Part shown: piece after piece, positions 46,734-55,707 of the stretch
How the letters are laid out: each line of letters starts with the position of its first letter
Numbering within the stretch: position 1 is the first letter of the stretch
Assembly (NCBI GenBank): GCA_964589825.1
Contig: CAZPUS010000002.1
Location: 62,001-126,000 of the forward strand
Direction of reading: 5' to 3'
DNA: 64,000 nucleotides
From: CAZPUS01 sp964589825
GTDB taxonomy: Bacteria > Fibrobacterota > Chitinivibrionia > Chitinivibrionales > WJKA01
Program-made: the position numbers and the translations under genes
Notes under the pieces: model-generated
What the model was told of the DNA's origin: nothing
Database searches by the model: none
The model's input: only the letters and a program-made list of their open reading frames with translations

Positions 46734-49700
46734 ATGTGCGACACCCTGCGAAAATATTTTTCTTCGCATGAAGCGAGGTATCAGAATGAGCTGCCCATTT
46801 ATGCCGCTCGTGAGCGGATTGTGAGCACACTGCAGACTCATCGGGTCATCGTGATAACCGGCGATACCGGATGCGGCAAGTCGACGCAGCTTCCGCTTAT
46901 GTGCGTGGAGGCGGGACTCGGCAAAAAGGGCGCACTTGCGATTACCCAGCCCCGTCGTATTGCGGCGTCATCGCTGGCGCAACGGCTCTGTACACAAGTC
47001 GGTGTGCCATTGGGTTCGGACATTGGTTATAAAACCCGTTTTTCAAGAAAGATAAGCAGACAAAGTAACATCGTCTTTATGACTGATGGTATGCTGTTAT
47101 CCGAGATTCACCGGGACCAGCTGCTGCGTCGCTACGATACCATTATTATAGATGAGGCGCACGAGCGCAATCTCAATATCGATATTATTCTCGGTGTCGT
47201 AAAAAGAGCCTGCATCAAAAGACCCGATCTGCGGGTGGTGGTCTCTTCCGCCACGATCAATGCGGAATTGTTTTCCACCTTTTTCAATTCATGTCCGGTG
47301 CTTCACGTAGAGGGGGTCCGTTACCCCGTCGACCTTTGGTATGCGCCGAATGAGCGGAATACGAAGGAGGATGCGGTTGATTCCGATTATGTCGAAGCGG
47401 CGGTGCAGGCGGTCGATGATATCGTCACGACAACCACGCAGGGCGATCTACTCGTGTTTATGCCCACGACCAGAGACGTGCACGAGACCATAGCGCGTAT
47501 CGAGAAACGCAGGTATCCGCACACACAGCCGTTACCCCTTTACAGCAGGCTGCCGGCCGGGCGTCAGAATGCGATATTTTCCGCCGGCGATATGCGAAGG
47601 ATTGTAGTCGCCACAAATATTGCTGAGACATCGCTTACCGTACCGGGTATACGGTACGTGGTCGACACCGGACTGGCGCGTATAAAGCGCTATTCCCCAA
47701 ATTCGAGAATCACTGGCCTTCGGATAGAGCCGGTATCACAGGCAAGTGCTGATCAGAGGAAAGGCCGTTGCGGCAGAGTAGGGCCGGGAAGCTGCATACG
47801 GCTCTACAGTGAGAACGAGTATCTTACAAGGCCGGAATATACGCCTGCAGAGATCGTGCGCTGTGACCTCGCGGGTGCGATACTCACAGTTGAGTATGCG
47901 GGACTGGGACCCATAGAGCAGTTCGATTTTGTGCAGCAGCCGCGCAGCAGACGCATTTCGGACGGCTATTCGCTTTTGCGTGAGCTGGGAGCGATTGCTA
48001 CGGACAACAGGCTTACCCCGCGCGGGAAAAAAATGGCAACCATTCCTCTCGATCCGCGGCTTGCAGGGATGATTCTAATGGCGCGTACGTATAATGTCTC
48101 GTATGAGGTGGCGATAATCGCCGCCGCACTTTCGATGCAGGATCCGCTCGATGTTTCGGGGGAAAAAGGGAAAAAAAAGGGCGCGCTACGCAAGCGATTC
48201 GGCGACGAACGATCCGATTTTATGGTATATGTCAACCTTTTCACCGCGTTTCTTAAGGTTTACGGCAACAAAAAGAGCACATCGGCGGCACGCAGATTCT
48301 GCAAAGAGTACACACTTTCCTGGCATCGAATGCAGCAATGGCACGATTTGTATACCCGCATAATGCATATGTCTTCCCGCTCGGAGGCCAGACACGGGTC
48401 TGGAGCAAAACCGAACTTTGCCTCCTATGAGAATATCCATAAATGCATCATTGCCGGTTTTGTGTCCAATTGTGCCTGCAGGGACAGGCGAGGTTATTAC
48501 AGAGCGGCTAAAGGAAGAAAACTTTATGTGCATCCCGGCTCATGTGTAAAGCGCAATACGTTTGAATGGCTGATTTGCCATGAAATCGTCGAAACGTCCC
48601 GCGTGTTCGCCCGGAAAGCGGGAAAAATCGAGCCGGAGTGGGTGCAGGAGGTGGCGCCGCATCTGTGCAGGTCCCGGTTGTTTGATCCCGGGTTCAGTCC
48701 GCAAACCGGGGATGTGCGTGTGCGTGAGCGCATAACCGTGTTCGGACTGACACTCAGTGAAAAAGCGTTCCTATATTATGGCAACAGAAATCCGGAAGAG
48801 GCTTTCGAAATATTTATTCGTGAGGGACTGGTCAGAGAGGGGCTTGTGAATGGAGATACTGCGTACACCTTTGACTTTTTGCATCATAACAGCAGAGTGA
48901 GGCAGCGGGCGACCCGTATCCGTGCAAAACTGAGAATTGCCGAACCGGATGACGAAGAGGAGCGTATCTGTGCGTTTTACCGTGAACGTCTTCCGGTACT
49001 CGCTTCTGTGCGGGAGCTGCGGCGGCATATACAGCAGCGAAAAGGACAGAAGCATCTTTATCTGCCGTTGGAAAACCTGGTGAGTCGTCAACTCCTGCGG
49101 CAGGCAACACACTATCCGGACGAGCTTACGATTGGGCATACAAAGCTTGCGCTCGATTATACCTATGCACCTCAGTCAGAAGAAGATGGTATCTCGGTCA
49201 CTGTGACTGAAAAAGAAAAATCGTATGTTGACCGGAAAATGCTTAGCTGGGTTGTACCCGCGATGTGGCAGGACAAGGTGTTTCATCTGTTGAGTTCTCT
49301 GCCCAAAAGGATTCGCAGAGAGCTTGTACCGGTATCGGAAACAGCCGTGAAGGTGACCCGCGCACTCGAGTTGGACATACGCAAGGAGTTTATCGTCGCA
49401 GTATGCGATACGGTGTGGGATGTATGTGGTATACGCATAGAGCCGAAGGACATCAGGCAGGATAAAATCCCGGGATATCTGCAGATGCGTGTTGCACACC
49501 AGCGGCACGCGAATGAGGGTGAGCCGGCGGGAACGGCCTGGTCCGAAGCCGCGGTTGCGGCGGCAAAAAACGAGGCGTGCTTTTCGCAGTGGGGAATGCG
49601 TAACTGCCGGGAGTGGAGGTTCGGCACAATTGCGGAGTATGTCGAGCTGGCAAAGGATAACAACGGAATACCGCTGATCGGCTATCCGTGCATCCAGGCC

Positions 49701-50537
49701 CGCGATGCACATGCAGAGAGCGTCGATCTTGTGGTTAAGTCCGACCGTGACCAGGCGGAGTACACCCATCGTGAAGGTGTGGCCAGTCTGAAAAAAATCG
49801 TGCTGGCGCGCGATCTGGCCTGGCTTGAGAAAGATCTGCGCTTTGACCACGCGTTGAAGCTTGCATGCATGGGGGTGTGGAATGTGTCGCAGATTCAGAC
49901 ACGGCTTCATGGGTTGATTATGCAGGATCTTTTTTACAGTGAAATGCAGGTGCGAACAAAAGAGCGGTTCGAAAGCGAGTGCGCCGAAACTTCGCGTGCA
50001 TGCAAAACAATCGGCAGGGAAGTGATTTCGCTTATCCACAAGAGCGCGACCATGTACCGTGAATGCAGTCAACGAATCGAGCGGATGGCACAAAAACGTA
50101 CAGGAGATGTCCATGCAAAAAATGCCGGCCAATTACGTTCATGGCTGACCGGATATCGGGATGCACTCTATGATCCGTGGATGAGTTTGGGTAAACTGCG
50201 GCAGTATCCGCGATATCTGAAAGCAATGGATGCGGCGGTGCACTGTGCATTTGACGATACAAGAAAATTCAGGCTGAAAAGTGAAGCACTAAAGACATCG
50301 CTGCAGCGAAGGGAAGACGCGTGCAGTCGGTTTTCCTACTGGATGGAACGAAATAACGGGGAGAAAATGAGACGAATTCAGGAGTTTGATCTTATGGTGC
50401 AGGAGCACTTTATTTCACTTTTTGCGCAACAGCAAGTGAAGACGCTCTATTCCGTCACAGAAAAAAAACTTGCAAAACACTATGCGTGTTGTTGTGATGG
50501 AAAAAAACAAAAATCCCTGCAGCAAAAGCGACGTTGA
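46734..50537 (+). CDS. hrpA: ATP-dependent RNA helicase HrpA (DEAH box)
   Basis: The 1267-residue protein has the DEAH helicase core in the first 600 residues: Walker A GDTGCGKST (43-51), IIIDEAHERNLNID, SSATI, VVATNIAETSLTVPGI and QRKGRCGRVGPG. The winged-helix/OB region and a long HrpA-specific DUF3418 C-terminus follow. The length matches bacterial HrpA (about 1300). It unwinds RNA and can rescue stalled ribosomes in E. coli. No clear ribosome site is seen at the ATG. A 175-base spacer without recognisable features separates it from rpoD. Confidence 0.95.
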   Translation: MCDTLRKYFSSHEARYQNELPIYAARERIVSTLQTHRVIVITGDTGCGKSTQLPLMCVEAGLGKKGALAITQPRRIAASSLAQRLCTQVGVPLGSDIGYKTRFSRKISRQSNIVFMTDGMLLSEIHRDQLLRRYDTIIIDEAHERNLNIDIILGVVKRACIKRPDLRVVVSSATINAELFSTFFNSCPVLHVEGVRYPVDLWYAPNERNTKEDAVDSDYVEAAVQAVDDIVTTTTQGDLLVFMPTTRDVHETIARIEKRRYPHTQPLPLYSRLPAGRQNAIFSAGDMRRIVVATNIAETSLTVPGIRYVVDTGLARIKRYSPNSRITGLRIEPVSQASADQRKGRCGRVGPGSCIRLYSENEYLTRPEYTPAEIVRCDLAGAILTVEYAGLGPIEQFDFVQQPRSRRISDGYSLLRELGAIATDNRLTPRGKKMATIPLDPRLAGMILMARTYNVSYEVAIIAAALSMQDPLDVSGEKGKKKGALRKRFGDERSDFMVYVNLFTAFLKVYGNKKSTSAARRFCKEYTLSWHRMQQWHDLYTRIMHMSSRSEARHGSGAKPNFASYENIHKCIIAGFVSNCACRDRRGYYRAAKGRKLYVHPGSCVKRNTFEWLICHEIVETSRVFARKAGKIEPEWVQEVAPHLCRSRLFDPGFSPQTGDVRVRERITVFGLTLSEKAFLYYGNRNPEEAFEIFIREGLVREGLVNGDTAYTFDFLHHNSRVRQRATRIRAKLRIAEPDDEEERICAFYRERLPVLASVRELRRHIQQRKGQKHLYLPLENLVSRQLLRQATHYPDELTIGHTKLALDYTYAPQSEEDGISVTVTEKEKSYVDRKMLSWVVPAMWQDKVFHLLSSLPKRIRRELVPVSETAVKVTRALELDIRKEFIVAVCDTVWDVCGIRIEPKDIRQDKIPGYLQMRVAHQRHANEGEPAGTAWSEAAVAAAKNEACFSQWGMRNCREWRFGTIAEYVELAKDNNGIPLIGYPCIQARDAHAESVDLVVKSDRDQAEYTHREGVASLKKIVLARDLAWLEKDLRFDHALKLACMGVWNVSQIQTRLHGLIMQDLFYSEMQVRTKERFESECAETSRACKTIGREVISLIHKSATMYRECSQRIERMAQKRTGDVHAKNAGQLRSWLTGYRDALYDPWMSLGKLRQYPRYLKAMDAAVHCAFDDTRKFRLKSEALKTSLQRREDACSRFSYWMERNNGEKMRRIQEFDLMVQEHFISLFAQQQVKTLYSVTEKKLAKHYACCCDGKKQKSLQQKRR

Positions 50538-50864
50538 TGCGGGGACAAGGCACTCAAAACACGAAATTCTATCGCGTTGGTAACAAAAATTGTTACGAAC
50601 ACAGGAAATCCGTTTTATCGAATCATGCTTCAAAATCGATAGTATGGTGGAAAAGGGTTGAAAAATGATCGTATATTTAGTATATTTAAGAAATTTATTT
50701 GCGCTGAAGTTTTCCACCAGGGACACCCACAACTACGTATTAAGAGTGTGCCTGGTCGGTAAAGTGACGGTTACAGGCGCCTCGCTTTTATAGGATATAT
50801 AACTGATTGTAACAGAGACTGAGTGAGTAGAGAGCTGTTGCGGTGAAAAAATGTGCCCTTTTTC

Positions 50865-51027
50865 ACCTAAACTGAGGGACTTTTGTGTGTGTCATCTGCT
50901 CCCATCCGCGCTGCTTTTATATCTCGAAAACCACGAGACAAGCAACAATGTTGATACATGATTTTCGAGAATAGATTAGTAGTGCGGCTCTTCGTTGCTT
51001 CCATCAAAACAATTGCTCAATTCGGTT
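50865..51027 (+). repeat. PIR-1 palindromic intergenic repeat, full copy
   Basis: Left end ACCTAAACTGAGGGACTTTT. Inner arms TCTCGAAAACCACGAGACAA and TGATTTTCGAGAA. Right block CCATCAAAACAATTGCTCAA then TTCGGTT. It lies in the 713-base gap between hrpA and the second sigma gene. The remaining bases, 50538-50864 and 51028-51250, are AT-rich with no feature I can name. Confidence 0.88.
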
Positions 51028-51250
51028 TTTAATAAATTGTTATAAGAGTGCGTAATATAAAGGTGTGGATGGAAGAACATTGCACATTTTTCTCCATGAA
51101 TATATACTTTCATAATGAAACCATTGTGGGAAATCAGCGGGCAAGAGGTGTGAAGCCTTTTTGTATGCTTGTGAAAGGTGCTAATTTCCTTTATTGTTTT
51201 GTTAACCATAGCAAAATGCGCTATAAAACGCAGAGGAGAAGAGGTTGTAC

Positions 51251-52090
51251 ATGAAGCGGACACAATCCCTTTCCGATGAGCAGTATCTGGATTTGTACCT
51301 CAAAGAGATCAGCAAATACAAGCCGGTAAAAGCGGAGGAAGAAGCACGACTGGCCAAGAGAATTCACCAGAACGATTCTGAAGCGCTCGATAAACTGGTG
51401 AAAGCCAACCTTCGTTTTGTGGTGAGTGTTGCCCGTAACTACATGAATCAGGGGATGTCGCTTACCGACCTCATCAACGAAGGCAACATGGGGCTGATCA
51501 AGGCCGCAAAGCGGTTCGACGAAACAAAGAACTTCAAGTTTATTTCCTATGCGGTATGGTGGATCCGGCAGTCGATACTTCAGGCGCTTGCGGAGCAATC
51601 CCGTATTGTAAAGGTTCCGCTGAACAGGGTCGGCGTAATACACAAGATAGGAAAAGCCGAGGAGCGGCTTCAGCAGCGCTACAAACGGCGTCCCGACACC
51701 AGCGAAATCGCGGACGAACTCGAACTCAACAAAGACAACGTGCAAAGCAGCAGCCGGATTGGCAATCGTCATGTCTCACTCGATGCGCCGCTGAACAACA
51801 GTGATGATTCGAATCTCGGTGATCTGATGCACGACAAGGATAACGAACGCCCCGACGAGCGAAGTCAGAATCTTTCATTCAAAGAGAGAGTGAACAAAAG
51901 TCTTAACGAGTTGACTGAACGCGAACGTGAGATTACCAAACTCTACTTTGGTATCGGGTACGAAACATCCCACACACTGGATGAAATCGGCGAGCGGCTC
52001 AGTTTAACCAGGGAGAGGGTGCGGCAGGTAAAAGAGAATGCGATACGCAAGCTGAAGCAGAAAAACCTTCGGGCACTGCTGCACGAGTAA
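51251..52090 (+). CDS. RNA polymerase sigma-70 factor, FCB primary type (short form)
   Basis: The 279-residue factor lacks region 1.1 and has a compact layout: region 1.2 (LDLYLKEISKYKPV), region 2 (ANLRFVVSVARNYMNQGMSL, then KFISYAVWWIRQSILQALAE), region 3 (SRIVKVPLNRVGVIHKIGKA) and region 4 (TLDEIGERLSLTRERVRQVK). The SRIVxxPLNxxG and FKFISYAVWWIRQSILQALA strings are hallmarks of the primary sigma of Bacteroidota and relatives, which recognises unusual -33/-7 promoters. GAGG lies upstream of the ATG at 51251. A TTG at 51245 is an alternative. It is transcribed alone, flanked by PIR-1 copies on both sides. Confidence 0.93.
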   Translation: MKRTQSLSDEQYLDLYLKEISKYKPVKAEEEARLAKRIHQNDSEALDKLVKANLRFVVSVARNYMNQGMSLTDLINEGNMGLIKAAKRFDETKNFKFISYAVWWIRQSILQALAEQSRIVKVPLNRVGVIHKIGKAEERLQQRYKRRPDTSEIADELELNKDNVQSSSRIGNRHVSLDAPLNNSDDSNLGDLMHDKDNERPDERSQNLSFKERVNKSLNELTEREREITKLYFGIGYETSHTLDEIGERLSLTRERVRQVKENAIRKLKQKNLRALLHE

Positions 52091-52098
52091 CTTTTTCA

Positions 52099-52255
52099 TA
52101 AACCGAGCGATTGTGTTGCGAAAGCCGCTGCCGTCTGCAGTGCGTCGGCGTTTCCGAAATGTGTCAAGCATTCAACAAGGGTGAACCACCATTGCCGACG
52201 TACGCAATACCAACACGGCTGCCGCATTGTTTATCTAAATTTTCGATCGGTTGTT
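52099..52255 (+). repeat. PIR-1 palindromic intergenic repeat, diverged full copy
   Basis: The left arm is readable (AAACCGAGCGATTGTGTTGC, GAAAGCCGCTGCCGTCTGCA). The middle has ATGTGTCAAGC then CAACAAGG. The right arm is weak (ACACGGCTGCCGCA, TCGATCGGTT). It begins eight bases after the sigma stop codon and lies before the converging PilZ gene. Confidence 0.6.
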
Positions 52256-52302
52256 TTATGAGCGGAAAAGGGGCTTTAACCGAACAAAGTCGGCAAGGGG
52301 AC

Positions 52303-52674
52303 TCAGTCATTTGAGTCGAAAACACGTTTTTTAACGTATTCGCGAATCTGCTGTTTTTCTGCAAGCCCGAGGTTTTTGAATTGTACCCCGTAAAGAGTTG
52401 ATGATGTGACAGAATGTGAATGTACAACCGAGCAGTCGGTCTTTATCATGATATTCGTGCCGCTCAGAGAAAAGGTGACACGAAGCCGCTGCGTAGGAGA
52501 ATAGCTGCGTTCGGATCTGAACATCATACCGCCCTCACTGATATTGATTACATAACACAGCTCCGGGTCCTGCGGTGTTCCATCCAGGGAATAGACTTCT
52601 ACGGTGACGAAGTCGACTTCGACACGTGCATGTTTTCTTCTGTTTGATTGATCTTCTGATTGTTGCATACTCAT
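52303..52674 (-). CDS. PilZ-domain protein
   Basis: The protein of about 123 residues is a single PilZ domain, a cyclic-di-GMP binding fold. The signature RxxxR is RRKHARVEV near the N-terminus, and the D/NxSxxG motif is NISEGGM about 30 residues later, followed by a YGVQFKNL strand. Both binding motifs are intact, so c-di-GMP binding is plausible. The start is ambiguous: GGAGA lies 12 bases before the ATG at 52674, while an ATG at 52701 would add nine residues. It follows rtcB on the same strand by about 50 bases. Confidence 0.85.
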   Translation of the reverse strand: MSMQQSEDQSNRRKHARVEVDFVTVEVYSLDGTPQDPELCYVINISEGGMMFRSERSYSPTQRLRVTFSLSGTNIMIKTDCSVVHSHSVTSSTLYGVQFKNLGLAEKQQIREYVKKRVFDSND

Positions 52675-52725
52675 AAAATAGTATTTCTCCGCTTTACTCA
52701 TGACAGATGCCCGGTGGCCGGATGT

Positions 52726-53907
52726 TTACCCTTTTACCACGCCAAGGGGAGTCAGGCGATACAGTACCTCTATGCAGTCCTGCTGCAGGGCGATGACTTC
52801 GTCGATATTCTTGTATGCCTGGGGGGCTTCGCTCAGGTCGTATTTCCCCGTTTTTTTTCCAGCTTTTTTGGTGAGCGAAGAAGGTTCCCAGACAATACCT
52901 TTCATCCGCGTTTGCACATCGGCAAGAGTGAGAGTCTTGTTTGCGGCACGTCGGCTCATGGTTCTGCCTGCTCCATGAGAGCAGGAGGCAAAGCTTTCCG
53001 GATTATCTTTTCCACGGACAATGAATGATGCATTGCCCATACTTCCGGGGATAATACCGGATTGATCTCTGAATGCACGGGTTGCACCCTTGCGATGAAT
53101 CATGTATTCACTGCCAAAATGGCGCTCACGCGCGGCAAAATTGTGATGGATATTGATCTGTTCGAGAATTCGGCAATCGGTATGACGGGCAAGAATCGCG
53201 ATACAGTGTTTTTTTATCCGGTCTCTGTTTTCACGGGCGAACGCAAGCGTGAAATCCATTGCTGCACAATAATCCTTTGCTACACGTGAGGAGAGCGGAA
53301 CCCATGCGAGTGAATCTGTGGGCAGCCGGGTGTTGTGTGCATTGCAGTATTCGAGCGCATGTCTGTGATACGCCGCCGCGACTTTGTAGCCGAAGTTGCG
53401 GCTTCCGGTATGCAGCATGCACCAGAGGTTGTTCCATTCGTCTTTCTGAAGTTCTATAAAGTGATTGCCACCTCCCAGAGTTCCCAGTTGTTTTGCGGCG
53501 GAAGGGAGCTCTCGTGTCACCGCATCGAGGTCCGGCGCATCGTTGAACCCCTCCCATGAGCGAGGCGAAGTGTGATGCGCGAAGCCAAGCGGGATTTCGC
53601 GGCGGATGTTGTGAATAATACGTGCGATAGTGTCGTGATCCAGTTCAGTGGTCGATATGTTGGTACGAAGTGCACACATTCCGCAGCCTATATCGACACC
53701 CACCGCATTCGGTATTACTGCGTCTTTACATGCGACAACGCAGCCAATGGGAATGCCGAAGCCTTCATGGCAGTCCGGCATGAGAGCGATATGACGGTGT
53801 ACGCACTCGAGGGTGGAAAGATTGTCTATCTGTTTCCAGGTCCCGGAATCGATGTGGTCTGCCCAGGATTTGACTGGAAGAGATAATTCTGTAAAGGTAT
53901 GTATCAT
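52726..53907 (-). CDS. rtcB: RNA-splicing ligase RtcB
   Basis: The 393-residue enzyme joins 2',3'-cyclic phosphate or 3'-phosphate RNA ends to 5'-OH using GTP and Mn2+. Visible motifs are MPDCHEGFGIPIGCV, VGVDIGCGM (metal Cys and Asp), GTLGGGNHFIEL and CSHGAGRTMSRRAA, which holds the His that becomes guanylylated. The start at 53907 gives the usual bacterial length. The frame upstream is not conserved-looking. No archease or rtcR gene is adjacent. The PilZ gene downstream may be co-transcribed. Confidence 0.95.
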   Translation of the reverse strand: MIHTFTELSLPVKSWADHIDSGTWKQIDNLSTLECVHRHIALMPDCHEGFGIPIGCVVACKDAVIPNAVGVDIGCGMCALRTNISTTELDHDTIARIIHNIRREIPLGFAHHTSPRSWEGFNDAPDLDAVTRELPSAAKQLGTLGGGNHFIELQKDEWNNLWCMLHTGSRNFGYKVAAAYHRHALEYCNAHNTRLPTDSLAWVPLSSRVAKDYCAAMDFTLAFARENRDRIKKHCIAILARHTDCRILEQINIHHNFAARERHFGSEYMIHRKGATRAFRDQSGIIPGSMGNASFIVRGKDNPESFASCSHGAGRTMSRRAANKTLTLADVQTRMKGIVWEPSSLTKKAGKKTGKYDLSEAPQAYKNIDEVIALQQDCIEVLYRLTPLGVVKG

Positions 53908-53969
53908 AATGTATACTTGAGATGTTGAAATTTTACCCGGCGGCGCTATGGTCTCCGTGTATATGCCGT

Positions 53970-54035
53970 CGCTTCGTGAGCAGTTCGTCGGTTTGGGGCA
54001 TGTATGAAGGCTCCTTGGATCGGACATGCATACAT
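53970..54035. repeat. PIR-2 candidate dispersed repeat, copy C (truncated)
   Basis: GAGCAGTTCGTCGGTTTGGG, GCATGTATGAA and CATGCATACAT match copies A and B. The match stops where a PIR-1 copy begins at 54036, as if PIR-1 had inserted into it or lies directly beside it. Confidence 0.5.
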
Positions 54036-54195
54036 CCTGAATTGAGCGGTTTTTTTTGCGAAAGCTGCTGCAATCCGCACTGCTCTTCTATTCTCTAAAA
54101 TCATGAGACAAACGACAAGGTTGCCCCAACGTTTATGAGAACACAATAGCAGCACGGCTCACCGCAGCTTTTATTATAACAACCGCTCAATTCAG
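54036..54195 (+). repeat. PIR-1 palindromic intergenic repeat, full copy close to consensus
   Basis: CCTGAATTGAGCG at the left and CGCTCAATTCAG at the right. Arms AAAGCTGCTGCAATCCGCAC and GGCTCACCGCAGC. Inner arms ATCATGAGACAA and GTTGCCCCAACG. It lies between the diverging rtcB and histone-like genes, 32 bases before the candidate promoter of the latter. Confidence 0.92.
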
Positions 54196-54225
54196 ATTAT
54201 GTTTGACGACATTATTTGCATTAGT

Positions 54226-54314
54226 GTTGACAAATAGTTATATTGTTATATTAATTAACAGATTATATTTACAATTGTTTTAAAATATATAACGTTAATT
54301 ACTTTTTTGTCAAC
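54226..54314. promoter_or_regulatory. Inverted repeat GTTGACAAA / TTTGTCAAC bracketing the leader
   Basis: GTTGACAAA (54226-54234) and TTTGTCAAC (54306-54314) are exact 9-base inverted copies separated by 71 very AT-rich bases. The first contains the candidate -35 box, and the second ends just before the AAAGGAG ribosome site. It could be a looped operator pair or a long RNA stem hiding translation signals. Confidence 0.45.
54227..54254 (+). promoter_or_regulatory. Candidate sigma-70 promoter of the histone-like gene
   Basis: A perfect TTGACA at 54227-54232 is followed after 16 bases by TATTAA at 54249-54254. The stretch downstream is about 85% A+T. The start codon is 79 bases downstream of the -10 box. 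Confidence 0.45.
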
Positions 54315-54332
54315 CTTAAAAGGAGACAAACA

Positions 54333-55232
54333 ATGCCGCGGATTACCCCCAAAAAACTGCAGCAGCTGCAGAAAAAGTACAAAACGGATGCGCGTATAGG
54401 CGAGTATTTTGGTATCACCCGGCAGGCGGTGCACCAGTGGCGTGCGGCGTTCGGTATCGATTCCCTGCGTGCCAGAAACAAAGAGAGAAACAAGAAGATT
54501 GTACAGCTTTACAATGCAGGCAAAGGGGGAGAATATATCGCCCGTAAGTTCGGTCTTTCCGTGTCGCAAACCTACAGAATTATAAACGGAGAGCTCAAAG
54601 GCAAAAAGAAAACCGCGGCGCGAAAACGTGCTGCAACAAGGAAAAAATCTGCGGCGGCTAAAACCACGGCAACCAAAACAGCCACCAAACGCGCAACTTC
54701 CGGTACAAAAAGCGGAACAAGTGCGAAAAAATTGACGTCCCGGAAAACAGCCGGTAAAAAAACGAAAACGTCCGGCAAAAAAGCGGCGGCCCCAAAAAAG
54801 ACGACCAGAAAAACCACGGCTGCAAAACCGACAGCTAAAAGCAGTACAAAGAATGCGGGGAAAAAACGCAGTGCATCAGCCAAAAAGAGTGACACTGCAA
54901 AAACTGCAGCACAAAGCAGCACAAAAGCCAAAAAATCCGCTTCCGCCAAAAAGGCTGCGTCCGGACGTAAATCAACCACAGCAAAATCAGCGCCGAAAAA
55001 AAGCGGGAGCACTGCCAAGAAGTCGACCGCCCGTACCACGGCTTCCTCTAAAAAATCGACCGCCGCTTCCAAAAAATCGTCAACACGTACATCCACGGGC
55101 CGCAAATCTTCTGCTACAAAAAAGACGGCTTCCGGGGCAAAAAAGTCTGGTAGCCGCAAAGTTGCCACAAAAAAGAAAACGAGTACAGGGGCAAAAAAGA
55201 GCACGAAGAAGAGCTCTGCACGCCGCAAATGA
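54333..55232 (+). CDS. Histone-H1-like DNA-binding protein with N-terminal HTH modules
   Basis: The 299-residue protein has two short helix-turn-helix units: residues about 18-40 (DARIGEYFGITRQAVHQW) and 53-86 (NAGKGGEYIARKFGLSVSQT, then YRII). From residue 90 to the end it is an almost pure Lys/Ala/Ser/Thr/Arg tail (for example KKTAARKRAATRKKSAAAKT), like eukaryotic H1 C-termini and bacterial AlgP/Hc1 proteins. The tail should be disordered and bind DNA non-specifically, while the HTH part may confer sequence or site preference. A nucleoid or regulatory role is inference. AAAGGAG precedes the ATG. The long open frame on the opposite strand is an artefact of the repetitive tail. Confidence 0.85.
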   Translation: MPRITPKKLQQLQKKYKTDARIGEYFGITRQAVHQWRAAFGIDSLRARNKERNKKIVQLYNAGKGGEYIARKFGLSVSQTYRIINGELKGKKKTAARKRAATRKKSAAAKTTATKTATKRATSGTKSGTSAKKLTSRKTAGKKTKTSGKKAAAPKKTTRKTTAAKPTAKSSTKNAGKKRSASAKKSDTAKTAAQSSTKAKKSASAKKAASGRKSTTAKSAPKKSGSTAKKSTARTTASSKKSTAASKKSSTRTSTGRKSSATKKTASGAKKSGSRKVATKKKTSTGAKKSTKKSSARRK

Positions 55233-55475
55233 TGCGACTGTGCAGAATGCTGGGACGTGGGATCGGACATTAGTATGGTGAGTAGTTTTTGTAGGGACAG
55301 TAAGGGTATCGGTGGATATTCGTTCGGTGCGCAAAGAGGGAATTCGATGGGTGTAGCGTTTGTCTGCAGATCTGTTTCAAGCGGTACACGCAGGCGAGTG
55401 CAACATTTAACGCATTCGGCAAGCGCATCGGGTAGGGACTTGCAGGAGGCCGACTGAAAATGGCGGCTTAGCTTG

Positions 55476-55639
55476 AACCTGAATGGAGCGATGTTATTTG
55501 CGAAATCAGCCGCAATCCGCACTACTTTTATATTCTCGAAAACCATGAGACAACCAACAAGGTTGCCCCATAATTTTCGAAAACACAATAGCAGCACGGC
55601 TCAAAGCAGCTTTATCAAAAAAACCGCTCAACTTCGGTT
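55476..55639 (+). repeat. PIR-1 palindromic intergenic repeat, full copy
   Basis: AACCTGAATGGAGCG at the left and CGCTCAACTTCGGTT at the right. Inner arms TCTCGAAAACCATGAGACAA and TAATTTTCGAAAAC flank the CAACAAGG loop. It lies in the 579-base region 55233-55811 between the histone-like gene and murJ. No terminator is evident after the histone-like gene. Confidence 0.92.
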
Positions 55640-55707
55640 GAAATCAAAGCACACATGCCGCAGGGCATTCAGGCTGAAATCAGCAATTACATTGTCGCCG
55701 ATAGTTC

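Noticed and set aside
49176..50132. 318-codon minus-strand frame inside hrpA
   Set aside because: It is antisense of the conserved HrpA C-terminus, and the translation is Cys/His-rich without known motifs.
54572..55597. 341-codon open frame on the minus strand, rich in Phe/Leu/Val/Ala
   Set aside because: It is the antisense of the Lys/Ala-rich tail of the histone-like gene, whose AAA/GCC-type codons create a long stop-free frame. It has no ribosome site and extends into a PIR-1 copy.
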